From NCBI RefSeq assembly GCF_008728515.1, contig NC_044995.1, forward strand, positions 13,527,104 to 13,591,103: a stretch of DNA of 64,000 nucleotides, in the 5' to 3' direction. This DNA comes from Papio anubis (taxonomy: Eukaryota; Chordata; Mammalia; Primates; Cercopithecidae). The translations under genes and the position numbers were made by a program. Below, piece after piece: positions 34,020 to 46,400 of the stretch (the first letter of the stretch is position 1; each line of letters opens with the position of its first letter). The notes below the pieces were generated by a model that saw only the letters and a program-made list of their open reading frames with translations, did not search any database and was not told the DNA's origin.

Positions 34020-34450
34020 CTGTGCCAATGAACAACAGAGAGAAACTGAGGCAGAGACAAGCATAGAGAGGCCCGAAGAGAGAGACCCAGAAGGAGACCA
34101 GGAGGCAGGGAGAGAGTGAAACAGAGACAGAGAGAAACATGGATTCAGCAAGAGACAGACAAAAACAGAGGGTCCTAGAGACCGAGAGATGGAGACAGAG
34201 TGAGACGGGATGACAGAGACACAGGCAATGACAAACACAGAGACAGACATAATGACAGAGACAGTGACAGGGAGAGAAGGAAACAGAGGAGCAGAGAGGG
34301 ACAGGAAGATGGAGAAAGGGACAGAGAGGTGAGAGAGACACAGAGAGGCTAAGAGAGGCAGAGACAGAGAGACAGAGCAGAGAGAGACAGAGAGAGACAA
34401 AGGTACTGGGAGAGAAAAACAGACAGACAGACAGAGACAGAGATAAAGAC
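34020..34450 (+). repeat. GACAGA-rich purine tract
   Basis: About 430 bases of 'gagacagagacagagaga' texture ending at an Alu. Confidence 0.8.
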
Positions 34451-34456
34451 AAACCT

Positions 34457-34757
34457 GGCCGGGAGCGGTGGCTCACGCCTGTAATCCCAACACTTTGGGA
34501 GGCTGACGCAGGTGGATCACCTGAGGTCAGGAGTTCAAGACCAGCCAGGCCAACATGGTGAAACCTCGTCTCTACTAAAAATACAAAAATTATCTGGGTG
34601 TGGTGGTGCATGCCTGTAATATCAGCTACTCGGGAGGCTGAGGTAGGAGAATCGCTTGAATGTGGGAGGTGGAGGTTGCAGTGAGCCGAGATCCTGCCAC
34701 TGCACTCCAGCCATGGAAAACAGAGCAAGATTCTATCTCACAAAAAAAAAAAAAAAA
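34457..34757 (+). mobile_element. Alu (S-like)
   Basis: GGCCGGG start to poly-A; 'aaagacaaa' repeats flank it. Confidence 0.93.
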
Positions 34758-35029
34758 AGACAAAAGCAGAGGCTTCCAGACCAGGAGAGACTGAGACAGG
34801 AAGCAAGGCCCAAAGAACTAGAGAAAGAGCCAGAGAGGAGGAGGGAGACGTGGAGAGCCTGGCGGCCAGTGGGCAGGGGTACCCAGGCTGCAGGCTCGGA
34901 AGTGCCTGGCGGCTGCACTTTCTCCAAGTGGACGCATGTGTGGTGTCTGGGTGCGCCCGGGTGTGCCTCCAGCCCTCTCCCGCCAAGTCTCGCCGAGGGG
35001 GTAATCGTGTGTGCTGAGGGGCGGAGCCC

Positions 35030-36960
35030 CCGCAAGGGTTGTGTTTTTGTCACTGGGCGTGTCCGTGTGTATGGTTTGGTGTCTCTGGGTGTGTTTGTGT
35101 GGGCTGCCTCGGTGTGCAACCAGGCATGTCTGTGCGTGTCGTGCTTCCCTGGGGCTGGTGGGTCCAGGGTCCCACATGACCTAGGACACAAGGAGGGGGA
35201 GGGTTGTGTCCGCGGGTTCCTCCCAGATGGGTGTGCATGAGGCCAAGGGCAGTGTCACCAGGTCAGTGCACGACGCTGGGAGGCGATGTGCGTCACCAGG
35301 TCAGTGCATGGCTGTGTGTCTCTACAGGAGGGTTGGGTCTGTGTCAGAGCGTATGGTATACAGGCCCATGAGTGGCTCATACCACGACGCATGGTGATGT
35401 CCTTTGTCGTGTGTCACTCTGAGAGTCACTGTGCGCATTCCACACTTCCATTTGCTGCTGTGTGTGGCAGTGTGTGTGTTTTCTCTTGGTGGGTCTCCTG
35501 TATGTAACATTGTGTATCACTCAAGGACGTGACATTGTGTCTCACGTCAGGGTCCCTGTCCCTGTCCGGGGCCTCTTCCTTCCCAGCCCCCAGCACCCAG
35601 CCTGAGTGCCAACCACCCCAAGTGTCTTGTGTTTGTGTAGCTGCGTGTTATGTCGGAGGATATGTCCCGCTCCCCGGGTGCTGGTGTTGTGTGGGTGGTG
35701 GTAGGCCTCAGTGTCAGTGGTATCAGTGAGTGGTGACATCTGGTGTTTTATGGGACACGTGGTCGTTTGTGGAAGGTTGGGTGTGCTGGAAACATTGTGT
35801 CTATGTGTTTTGTGTTGCTGTGTGCTGGTGTATTACTCCGTGCGTGTTGTCTGTGTGGCCACACATGTTGGAATATAACATGTGCTGGGTTGTGTGGCGG
35901 TATTGTCGGTGATGTTTGGGTGTGGCTCATGGGTCAAAGATGATGGTGTATGTTGCGTTTATTTTCTTGTTTTTGTTTGTTTTAGAGACAGGATCTTGCT
36001 ATGTGGCCCAGGCTGGTCTCAAACGCCTGGGCTCCAGCGATCCTCCCACCTCAGCCTCCCAAACTGCTAGGATTACAGACATGAGCCACTGCACCCAGCC
36101 GTATGTTGCATTTGGGCACTGGGGTCTATGAAGGTCCAACCCCATCCCCCTCCCCCGGGGCACCATCCTGGGTCGTGTCCTGTGTAACCAGAATATACCA
36201 GAATCATCTTGCTTCAGGCATGTGCTGCTTGGGTTTCTCCGTGTGTCTCTGTACCTTGTAGGTCTCCGCACGCATCCACTCAGCGTGTCCTCTGACCATA
36301 CATTGGAATCGCATCACACACCGGAGCACGCTGGATCAGTGTGTGTTTTGAATCATAACCGTGAGCACTTGTGTTCGAGTCAACAGGTGCCACAATGTAT
36401 GTGCATTTCTCTAGGTGCTGGGTGATCGGGGGCTGCTCTAGGTATGTCCCTAAATGTTGTGTGTCTGCACATATCGGGTTTCATTCCAAGGGTGTGTAGT
36501 GTTTAGGAAACTGGGACCGCACCGTGTTTCTGTAGATGTGTGGTGTGTGGCGTCGGGGTGTCAGTATTTTAATATATATTATGTGTTTGTGTAACACCTG
36601 ATGTATGTTGTGTTTGTGTGGCCACAGATGTGCATCATCCTATTTGTGGTGTTTGGGTGAGGCTCTTTGTGTCAGAGAAAGTTGTGACAACTTTGAGTGT
36701 AATATTTGTGCCTGTGTGTGGACGACGTTTGTGTGGCTGTGTGTGCCACGGGACGCTGCCTGCTTGCTAAGTGCTGGTGTGTGTCACACCATGTGTGTGG
36801 TGTCTGGGTGTGGCTGTGGGTTTCGGAGCTTGCTGGGAGTTGTGAGTCACTCTGTGTAGGTTGTGTTGTGTGCCCTGGTGTGTTAGTCTCTGTCTTGGGC
36901 CGTGGAGTGTCCTTCGGTGTCTGGGTGTGGTGAGTGGAGGTGTGTGTCACAAGGTACAGA
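35030..36960 (+). repeat. TG-rich degenerate array upstream of KCNN4
   Basis: Nearly 2 kb of diverged 'gtgtgtcac', 'ggtgtctgggtgtg' and 'gtgtgtgtc' motifs without a strict unit, broken once by a FLAM. Open frames here are low-complexity artefacts. Confidence 0.7.
35976..36101 (-). mobile_element. Free left Alu monomer (FLAM-like)
   Basis: Single arm with GTATGTTGCGTTT / GTATGTTGCATTT target repeats. Confidence 0.88.
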
Positions 36961-37304
36961 CCATTGTGTGTGACAAAGCCCATCGTGTGTCGGTGTGTGT
37001 CTTTACCCACGTGGATGGACGTCTCTTTCTTGCTCTGCCCCAAGACACACCCTAGCCCCTCCTTATTCTCAAAAGGGGGAGCTGGGGAGCCTCCCCCTAC
37101 CCTGGGGCCTCCCCTGCCCCTCCCCGCCCTCCCTGGCCGCCACCACTCCCCAGAGGGCACAGGGCTCTGCTGTGCCTCAGAGCAAAAGTCCCAGAGCCAG
37201 CAGAGCAGGCTGACGACCTGCAAGCCACAGTGGCTGCCCTGTGTGTGCTGCGAGGTGGGGGACCCTGGGCAGGAAGCTGGCTGAGCCCCAAGACCCCGGG
37301 GGCC
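36840..37304 (+). promoter_or_regulatory. KCNN4: KCNN4 core promoter and 5' UTR (predicted)
   Basis: From about 37025 to the ATG the sequence is C/G-rich with CCCCTCCCC-type Sp1-like boxes and no TATA box. A TGAGTCA AP-1 motif lies at 36843-36849; AP-1 control of KCNN4 in activated T cells is established. The start of transcription is not visible in sequence; about 400 bases of 5' UTR is assumed from human. Confidence 0.6.
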
Positions 37305-37463
37305 ATGGGCGGGGATCTGGTGCTTGGCCTGGGGGCCCTGAGACTCCGAAAGCGCTTGTTGGAGCAGGAGAAGTCTCTGGCCGGCTGGACGCTGGTGCTG
37401 GCGGGAACTGGCATCGGACTCATGGTGCTGCATGCAGAGATGCTGTGGTTCGGGGGGTGCTCG
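37305..37463 (+). CDS. KCNN4: KCNN4 coding exon 1 (N terminus and S1)
   Basis: 53 codons, MGGDLVLGLGALRLRKR through WFGGCS; donor TCG|GTGAGT. Residue 14 is Leu where I recall Arg in human; R15-K16-R17, implicated in trafficking, remains. Confidence 0.97.
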
Positions 37464-40400
37464 GTGAGTGGGGCATAGTGGCTGGGAGCTGGGACTCCTA
37501 GGTCTAAGGGTGGAGGGGCTGGGGGTCAGGACTCCTGGGTCTGAGGGAGGAGGGGCTGAGAGTCAGGACTCCTGGGTCTGAGAGAGGAGGGACTGGGGGC
37601 TTGGACTCCTGGGTCTGAGGAAGGACGGGCTGAGGGTCAAGACTCCTGGGTCTGAGGGAGGAGGGGCTGGGGCTTAGGCTCGTGGGTCTGAGGGAGGAGG
37701 GGCTGAGGGTCAGGACTCCTGGGTCTGAGGGAGGAGGGACTGGGGGTCTGGACTCCTGGATCTGAGGAAGGAGGGGTTGAGGGTCAGGATTCCCGGGTCT
37801 GAGGGAGGAGGGGCTGGGGGTCAGGACTCCCGGGGTCTGAGGGGGGGGGGGCGGGGGTCTGGACTCCTGGGTCTGAGGGAGGAGGGACTGGGGTCAGGAC
37901 TCCTGGGTCTGAGGGAGGAGGGACTGATGGTCAGGATTCCTGAATCTGAGGGAGGAGGGGTTGGGGGCCTAGACTCTTGGGTCTGAGAGAGGATGGGCTT
38001 TGGCTGGGACTCCTGGGTGCTCCCAGGGGATAGTTAGTTGTTGGGGACCTCTGCACAAGAAAGGGAATATTTGTTTCAGTGTTTCAGTCTTTGAAGATGT
38101 TGCCATTAGACGGCCGGAGGTCCAGGACCCCTGGAGGCCAGAGGGTGGCTGATCAGACACTCAAGTCCCCCAAGAGCCAGTAAGGGGAGAGGTAGCCCCA
38201 GGTTTGGTGAAGGGAGGGTGGAGGAAAGACAAAGTTCTTCCAGTAGGCGGCAGCTCTTTGGTCCTTATCTAACCTCTAATGTTTACCCAGTGCCTTAGAT
38301 GCGAAGGACAGAAAAAACTGCCTGGGGGTGGGGATGGGAAATGGGAAAGGAACCTCTCCCCTGACCTGCCTCCCCCATCCCACCCCCAACCCAGTCTCCG
38401 TTGTTAACAAGCTCGATTTCTCCCCAAATCTGCATATGCTAATTAGTCAGGGAAATAGAGGAGAGGTAGGCTCACAGGGGCCTGGACCCCTAGGTACCAG
38501 GGAAGGAGGGGGCTGGGTCCTGGATTCCTGAGTCTTAAGGAGAAGGGGGTTTTGAATGTCTTTGGGGAAGAGGGGCTGACTCGGAAGATCGTGGTGAGTA
38601 GGGAAGAAAGGGGAAAGCGGGGTCAGGACAGGTCTCAGCAGGCTGCCGTCACATTCCAGCCCTGGTCAGGCCAGTGATGGGGCAGATGAAGGACAAGGGT
38701 TGGAATAAGTGGCTTGAGGGGAGAACAGACTTACTCAACAGGAAAGGAGGGGCTGGAGACCTCTCTGGCGGAAGGGTTGTGGAACTGGGCTGGTAGAGCC
38801 AGGAGCAGACACTGATTTGAAGTTTGGGTAGATTCCTGAGGGTCTGATGTCCGACTCGGATCTGGAGGGGGTGGTGGGCAGCTCTGAAGTGACCAGGAGT
38901 CACATGGAGGGTCAGACAGGCAGCTTCCTCTGGCCGGCGGCGGGCACTGAGGGGGTGGGGCCGCCGAAGTCCATGCCAACAGGAAGCATGGCCGGGGCCT
39001 GGCCGCCGCTGGAGCACCGCACCCAGCAGCCAAGGTGGGAACACAGTGACCCTGGCAGATGGGAAGAGTCGGGGTCCATCCTACCCCACTTCCCCCCTCT
39101 GCTTCCTCACCCCTCATTTCTTCCTTCCCTCCACCATGGCCAGGTCACCGCCTCTATCAGTAGGACCTTGGGGAAGCTGTTCCAACCCTCTGAACCTCAA
39201 TTTCCCCATCTGTAAATTAGGGTAAGGGTTAAAATACATGACCCTAAGGGTCACCCTTCACCCTTTTTAATTTATTTTTGGTAGAGATGGGATCTTGCTT
39301 TGTTTGCCCAGGCTGGTCTTGAACTCCTGGACTCAAGCAATCCTCCTCCCTCAAAGTGCTGGGATTACAGGCCTGAGCCACGGCTCCTCAGTCCCCTTTT
39401 GAGGTCTCTCTTAATAACACCCATGGCCCCTCACCACCTCCATCTCAATCTAATGAGCTCATTTCTGCAAAGGACCCAGACACCTGCTCCCCAAGGGGAG
39501 GGGCTGGCAGAGAGGCAGGTGCCAAACCCTAGGAAGTCCAAGGGAACCAGATAGAGATATCCAAAAGCACCAGGTGGGGTGGAGGAGGAGGGATGGCGAG
39601 AGGTACAGAGAGAGACAGAGACACAGAGATACACGGAGAGAAAGAGATAGAGAGATGGAGACAAAGATGCAGAAATCCAAAAGCACCAGGTGGGGTGGAG
39701 GAGGAGGGATGGCGAGAGGTACAGAGAGAGACACGAGACACAGAGATACACACATGGTGTTAGAAAAGACAATAGAAACAGCGACCCTCAAAACACATAG
39801 AGGGACAGAAACAACCATCCCTAGAGTCAGAGAAATTCAGAGAGCAGAGTACAGGCCCAAGTGCAGACAGGTCCGGGATATGGGGGGAGAGGAACTGGAA
39901 AAGTAGAGAAGACCACCAGAGAAGTGAATTGCAGTGTGAGGAGGGGGCTTGTTGTCTAGTGGTGTGGGGGGTTGAGACAGACTGAAGAAGGAGGCAGGGA
40001 ACCAGGGAGCCATAGAAGGTGGGGGAGGGCTGGTGACAACAGCACTATTGTTCTGGTAGGGGGTTGGGGAGCAGCCCCTGGGGCAGGAAACTGGCTCTCT
40101 TCCCCTGCTCAGAGGCGTGGTGCTGGCCCAGCCAGGGGAGCTGGCAGCCCTCTTAGGAGAAACAGGTGCAATGGTTTGTAAGGATGCCCACGTGGACCCC
40201 TCCCCCTGCAAATACCCGCCAGGCAGGGACCAACCCCTCTTAGGAAATCCAACAGTCCCAGTCCCCTCTAAATCCCTCTCTCCAGAATTCTAGATTCCTC
40301 CAAGGTTGTGCCACACAAAGAGAGGAAAAAAAAAAAAAAAAAAAGCAACAACTGCTCCGTGGTTTCTGGAGGCCCTGTGCTTCCGGCCAGATCTGCCCTG

Positions 40401-43400
40401 GGCTTAGAGCCAGAAGAGAGGGGCAGGGCGGGGGGTGGGGAGCTGCAGGGAGGCAGAACTGAGGGGGCTGGCTCAGAGCTGAGGCTGGGGTCTCAGGGAC
40501 TCAGCCCTCTGGATGAGAGCAGGAAAGGGTGTGATTCAGTCTTTGAGGACTGAATGGTAGTTTCTACATTCTTCCAGATTTGGGGTTGGGGATGGTTGAA
40601 GTTGGTTTCTAGGGCAACACCAGCTGGGTGGGAAGGGAAGGGGAGGGGGCACTCTCCAGAAGCTAGATGTCTTTTTCTAGACACCACACACACACACACA
40701 CACCCCTGCAGAACTATTTTTGATGGGAAACAGGACAGGAATAAGAAGGAATGTGAGTTTCAAGGCCCCCCTTCATGGATATGGGTCTTGGGAGAAGAGC
40801 TGAGGAAGAGGGTAGACACCAGCATCTGAACAGGGTTGAGCTGTTGGGGAGAAATAGAGCATTCCTGGGGACCAGATGATGGTGTTTTTTTGTTTGTTTG
40901 TTTGCTTGCTTGCTTGTTTCAAGACGGAGACTCACTCTGTTGCCCAGGCTGGAGTGCAGTGGCGCGATCTCTCAGCTCACTGCAACTTCCACCTCCTGGG
41001 TTCAAGAGATTCTGGTTCCTCAGCCTCCCAAGTAGCTGGGATTACACACCTAGCTAATTTTTGTATTTTTAGTAGAGACTGGGTTTCACCATGTTGGCCA
41101 GGGGGTCTCAAACTGCCGACCTCAGGTGATCTGCCTGCCTCGGCCTCCCAAAGTGTTGGGATTATAGGTGTGAGCCACCGCACTGGGCCCAGATGATGGT
41201 TTTGAGACTTCCCCAGAACCAATACATCAAGAGGGACTGGTCTGTGGGGGAAGGAGGCTAGGAAAATTGGGAATCGAAAAAAAAAAGTGGTGGTTTTGAA
41301 GGAAAGGTGGAGGGCCAGGTGGAGGGAGACCTGAGATCTCACACTCCTTTTTCTGTCCCTCCTGACAGTGGGCGCTCTACGTGTTCCTGGTTAAATGCAT
41401 GATCAGCATTTCCACCTTCTTACTCCTCTGCCTCATCGTGGCCTTTCACGCCAAAGAGGTCCAGGTAGGGCAGGCCCCGCCCCTAAGCCTTGCTCCCCTC
41501 AGTGCCCTGTCAGCTCATACTTTCCATCCTCCTCCTCCTCCTGATCTGAGTAATGAAGTTCCTCTGCCCCAGATGCTGTGTCCACACCCTCACCCACCCA
41601 GATGGGATGAACCACAAGCAGACAGGCAGAGCCTCCCCAACCAGCCCCGCTCTTCCCCTGTAGCCCCTGGTCCCCTCTTGCACACTCACAGATGCTGAGA
41701 GCGAACCTGCAGCCCTGCTTCTGCCCCCAGGCCTCTGTCCACTCTGCTCCCAGGCAACCTCAGCCTTCCAGATCTCTGTACTCCAACATCGCATCCCCAA
41801 TCCAGTCCCCATGCAACCTAAGGTCCCAGAGGTGCCCACTCCTTTCCTTTTTTTTTTTTGGCCTGTTGCCCAGGCTGGAGTGGAGTGGCACGATCTCTGC
41901 TCACTGCAACCTCCACCTCCTGGGTTCAAGCAATTCTCATGCCTCAGCCTCCCAAGTAGCTGCGACTAAAGGCAGATGCCACCAGGCCCGGCTAATTTTT
42001 TTGTATTTTAGTAGAAACGGGGTTTCACTGTGTTGCCCAGGCTGGCTTCCAACAAATGAGCTCTAGCAATCTGCCTATCTTGTCCTCCCAAAGTGCTAGG
42101 ATTACGGGCCTGAGCCACTGCACCTGGCCCAGTCCTAGGGGTGCCCACTCCTAATCACCCTATCTCTGTGCCAATAACCTCCCTCTTGCCCCAGACCCAG
42201 GAATTCTCCCCATCCATACTCCACCTTGGGTCTCACCCAAACACATCCCATCCCCCACTGCCCCATTGCCCCAGATGCTGTTGCTCCATTCCCTTTCCCC
42301 TCTTCTGCGTCTCCTATCATAACTTTGCATGTAAAATGGGGATTATCGGTCATGTGTGGCAATTCTCTGAGCAGTGCCTGGCACATACGAGGTGCCCAGT
42401 AAACAGTGCACATTATCATCTTATCATAGAGTAGTCAAATGGTCTGTAGCTCAGTGCACCATTGCCCATGGGAGGGACCTGGACCTCAGTTTCCATATCT
42501 ATAAAATGGTGGCAATAATAAATAATATCAATCTCACTGGGCTGTGGACATTTACTAAGTCACAACATGTAAATGGGATAGAGCAGTGTCTGGCGTATCC
42601 ACAGTGCCCAGTACATGCTGATTTTGCTATTGTTACTGTTTTGTTTTGTTTTTGTTTATTTTGAAATGGAATCTCACTCTGTCACCCAGGCTGGAGTGCA
42701 GCAGTGGCGTGATCTCGGCTCACTGCAACCTCTGCCTCCCGGGTTCAAGTGATTCTCCCACCTCACACTCCTCAGAAGCTGGGACTATAGGTGTGCGCCA
42801 CCATGCTCGGCTTATTTTTGTATTTTTCAGTAGAGATGGGGTTTCATCATGTTGGCCAGGCTTATCTCGAACTCCTGACCTCAAGTGTTCCACCCACCTC
42901 AGCCTCCCAAAGTGCTGGGATTACAGGCGTAAGGCTTTGTTATTGCTGATACTATTATTACAGTTATTACGCGTGTCAACCGAAACAGAAGTAGGAGCGA
43001 GCTCCAGACACGTGGAATGCAAGCTCTAGGGAGGCAGGGGGGTCTGTTTGGTTCACTGTGTATCCTTAGCACATAGAACAATGCCAGGCACACAGTCGGC
43101 ACTCAGTCAGTGTTCAAAGGCTGGAAGTGGGCTGAAGGAGGAGAAAGTGGAGAGATGTCTTCCACAAGTCCTGTCCCGCTCCCTCCCTATCCCTCTCCCG
43201 CCCTGCTCTATCTCCCTCCCTCCCGGCCAGGCGGGCACACCCCACTTATCTCAGGGCGCAGGCAGGCGCGGGCCGCCGCCTGACCTGCGCCTGACCCCTC
43301 CCTTCTTGGCCCGTTCCCCGCAGCTGTTCATGACGGACAACGGGCTGCGGGACTGGCGCGTGGCGCTGACCGGGCGGCAGGCGGCGCAGATCGTGCTGGA

Positions 43401-46400
43401 GCTGGTGGTGTGCGGGCTGCACCCGGCGCCCATGCGGGGCCCGCCGTGCGCGCAGGATTTAGGGGCGCCGCTGACCTCCCCGCAGCCCTGGCCGGGATTC
43501 CTGGGCCAAGGGGAAGCGCTGCTGTCCCTGGCCATGCTGCTGCGTCTCTACTTGGTACCCCGCGCCGTGCTCCTGCGCAGCGGCGTCCTGCTCAACGCTT
43601 CCTACCGCAGCATCGGCGCTCTCAACCAAGTCCGCTTCCGCCACTGGTTCGTGGCCAAGCTTTACATGAACACGCACCCCGGCCGCCTGCTGCTCGGCCT
43701 CACGCTTGGCCTCTGGCTGACCACCGCCTGGGTGCTGTCCGTGGCCGAGAGGTGAGGGTGCTGGAGGCATAAATGCGCAGGGGAGGGAACCCCGGACAGC
43801 CGCGGTGGCCGTCTTGTGCCGCGGTGCAGGTTGAGGCCCCCTAGGACCAAGCAGAGGTCAAAGTGTGAACTCTTTGTCAAAAAGTTCACACTTTGACCCC
43901 TTCTCCTCTTGCTGGCTGCAATTTGCCCACACTCGCATCAACTGGGGTGAGAAGAACCAACAGACAAGCCCCCAGCCAATCCTCCATGTGCAGCCTTCAG
44001 TCTCCCCAAATGCACACACAGACCCTAAAAAGCCCTTCCCTTCTGGCTCCTGGACTTCTACTGCCTCAGGTTTCCAGGCCATCTGTTCGGTCTCCAAACC
44101 TGTCTCTGGGACCTGCCTAAAGGGTTGCGTCTGCCTTGGAGGAAGGGGACATATTTTCCAAATTAGCACAGAATGCACTGTAGGTGGGTGCTTTCTGTGA
44201 CCTTAGGAAGGGGATGATTTGGAGCTTCTCTGGAAAATAATTCCATGCAGGGAATTGGAACTAGATCCTGGTTGCCGCCTGGATACTGTGTAACCGGAAG
44301 CCGCACCTCAATTTCTATCCCTTATAGAGAAAGAGGTTGGGAGTGATCTCAGCCAGTGGTTTTCAAAGTGTGGTTTCAGGACCAGCAGCATCACCTGGGA
44401 ACTTGCAAATGAAAACTCTCAGGTCCCTTCTAGACCTACTGAATCCTGAAGGGTAGGGCCAGCAATCCGCTTTAGCAAGCCCTCCAGGTGATTGTATGGC
44501 CCAACCAAGGTTGAGAACCTCTGGTCTAGTGTATGTGGCAAAGATCCTTCAGGGCAGGAGGAGAATGAGAAGATCTGGCTTTAGATCTCTCCTCTCTGAG
44601 CCTCAGTTTCCTCATCTGAAAAATGAGTGTCACATTCCACCATCTGTAGTCTCCCTGACAGTTCTTTTTTTTGAGATGGAGTCTCAGTTATCCAGGCTAG
44701 AGTGCAGTGGCACGAACTCTGCTTCCTGCAACCTCTGCCTCCCTGCTTCAAGCGATTCTCGAGCCTCAGTTTCCCAAGTGGCTGGGATTATGGGTGTGCA
44801 CCACCATACCTGACTAATTTTTGTATTTTTAGTAGAGACCATGTCACCATGTTGCCCAGGCTGGTTTTGAACTCCTGATTTCAAGTGATCCTCCTGCCTC
44901 GGCTTCCCAAAGTGCTGGGATGACCGTGCCCGGACTCTGTCATGATTTTTTTTTTTTTTTTCTTTTTGAGATGGAGTCTTGCTCTGTCGCCCAGGCTGGA
45001 GTGCAGTGGTGCAATCTTGGCTCACTGCAAGCTCTGCCTCCCGGGTTCATGCCATTCTCCTGCCTCAGCCTCCTCAGTAGCTGGGACTACAGGCACCCGC
45101 CACCATGCCCGGCTAATTTTTTATATTTTTAGTAGAGACAGGATTTCACAGTGTTAGCCAGGATGGTCTGGATCTCCTGACCTCATGATCTGCCTGCCTC
45201 AGCCTCGGAAAGTGCTGGGATTACAGGCGTGAGCCACTGTGCCTGGCCCTCTGTCATGATTTTAAACTCTTTCACCTCCTAGGATCTTAGTTTTCCCAAC
45301 TGGGAAATTGGTCAGGCCGGGCGCGGTGGCTCAAGCCTGTAATCCCAGCACTTTGGGAGGCCGAGGCGGGTGGATCACGAGGTCAGGAGATCGAGACCAT
45401 CCTGGCTAACATGGTGAAACCCCGTCTCTACTAAAAAATACAAAAAACTAGCCGGGCGAGGTGGCGGGCGCCTGTAGTCCCAGCTACTCGGAGGCTGAGG
45501 CGGGAGAATGGCGTGAACCCGGGAGGCGGAGCTTGCAGTGAGCCGAATTGCGCCACCGCACTCCAGCCTGGGCGACACAGCGAGACTCCGTCTCAAAAAA
45601 AAAAAAAAAAAAAGAAATTGATCAGAATCAGGATTAATGAATGATCCCCCCACCATGTTTCTCATCTGAATGATGGGAGAATGGGGAGGAAGTCAAAGTT
45701 CCAAATTCCAAGGCAGAAGTCCTGAAACTAGAATGTACTTGGGAATGAGGGGGGTGGGGTTTGTAAACAGTGCAGATTCCATCTTCGCTCCTAGAAACTC
45801 TAACCTGGTGGGTCTGGGGTGTCTGGGGCTCTCACGAATGAAGTTTTCCCTGCTTATCTTGCAGCAAGGGGCTTGTGGACAAAGTTAGACAAATCTCAGT
45901 ATTTCAATCCCTTCCATGGCTGGACTTAAATGTCTCCTTCTGGCCAGGCGCGGTGGCTCAAGCCTGTAATCCCAGCACTTTGGGAGGCTGAGACGCGTGG
46001 ATCACGAGGTCAGGAGATCGAGACCATCCTGGCTAACCCGGTGAAACCCCATCTCTACTAAAAAATATAAAAAACTAGCCGGGCGAGGTGGCGGGCGCCT
46101 GTAGTCCCAGCTACTTGGGAGGCTGAGGCAGGAGAATGTCGTAAACCTGGGAGGCGGAGCTTGCAGTGAGCTGAGATCTGGCCACTGCACTCCCGCCTGG
46201 ACGACAGAGCGAGACTCCGTCTCAAAAAAAAAAAAAAAAGTCTCCTTCTGTGAAGTGAGGGGAAAGGAAGGCAGAGTCCCACCAAGCCTTTTTACAGTGC
46301 TTTTTGATCCTGATAGGGCCCCTTCTGGACCACACAGCATCTTTGTGGAAATTAGAAAAATATACCCCTTCCTCTGGGTGGATGCAGCCTCCAGTCAGGG

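Larger units (their letters stand above)
38550..40880 (+). other. KCNN4 intron 1, mostly unique
   Basis: Apart from one FLAM, a 116-bp duplication and a short (CA)n at 40685, no repeat or extra exon is evident. Confidence 0.5.

Noticed and set aside
33967..34728. 253-codon minus-strand open frame
   Set aside because: It is translation of an antisense Alu followed by a GACAGA tract (Ser/Leu/Val/Cys repeats); no family resemblance.
36672..37433. 253-codon open frame on the minus strand over KCNN4 exon 1
   Set aside because: It is antisense to the 5' UTR, exon 1 and TG-rich array; the protein is low-complexity, rich in His/Thr/Gln from CA-type repeats and the complement of coding sequence.
42646..43029. 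127-codon frame in KCNN4 intron 2
   Set aside because: Typical antisense-Alu peptide pattern; not an exon.
43731..43750. Half of a REST/RE1 site in KCNN4 exon 3 (GGTGCTGTCCGTGG)
   Set aside because: Only the left half matches the consensus; the right half (CCGAGAG) does not, so a functional site is unlikely here although REST control of KCNN4 is known.
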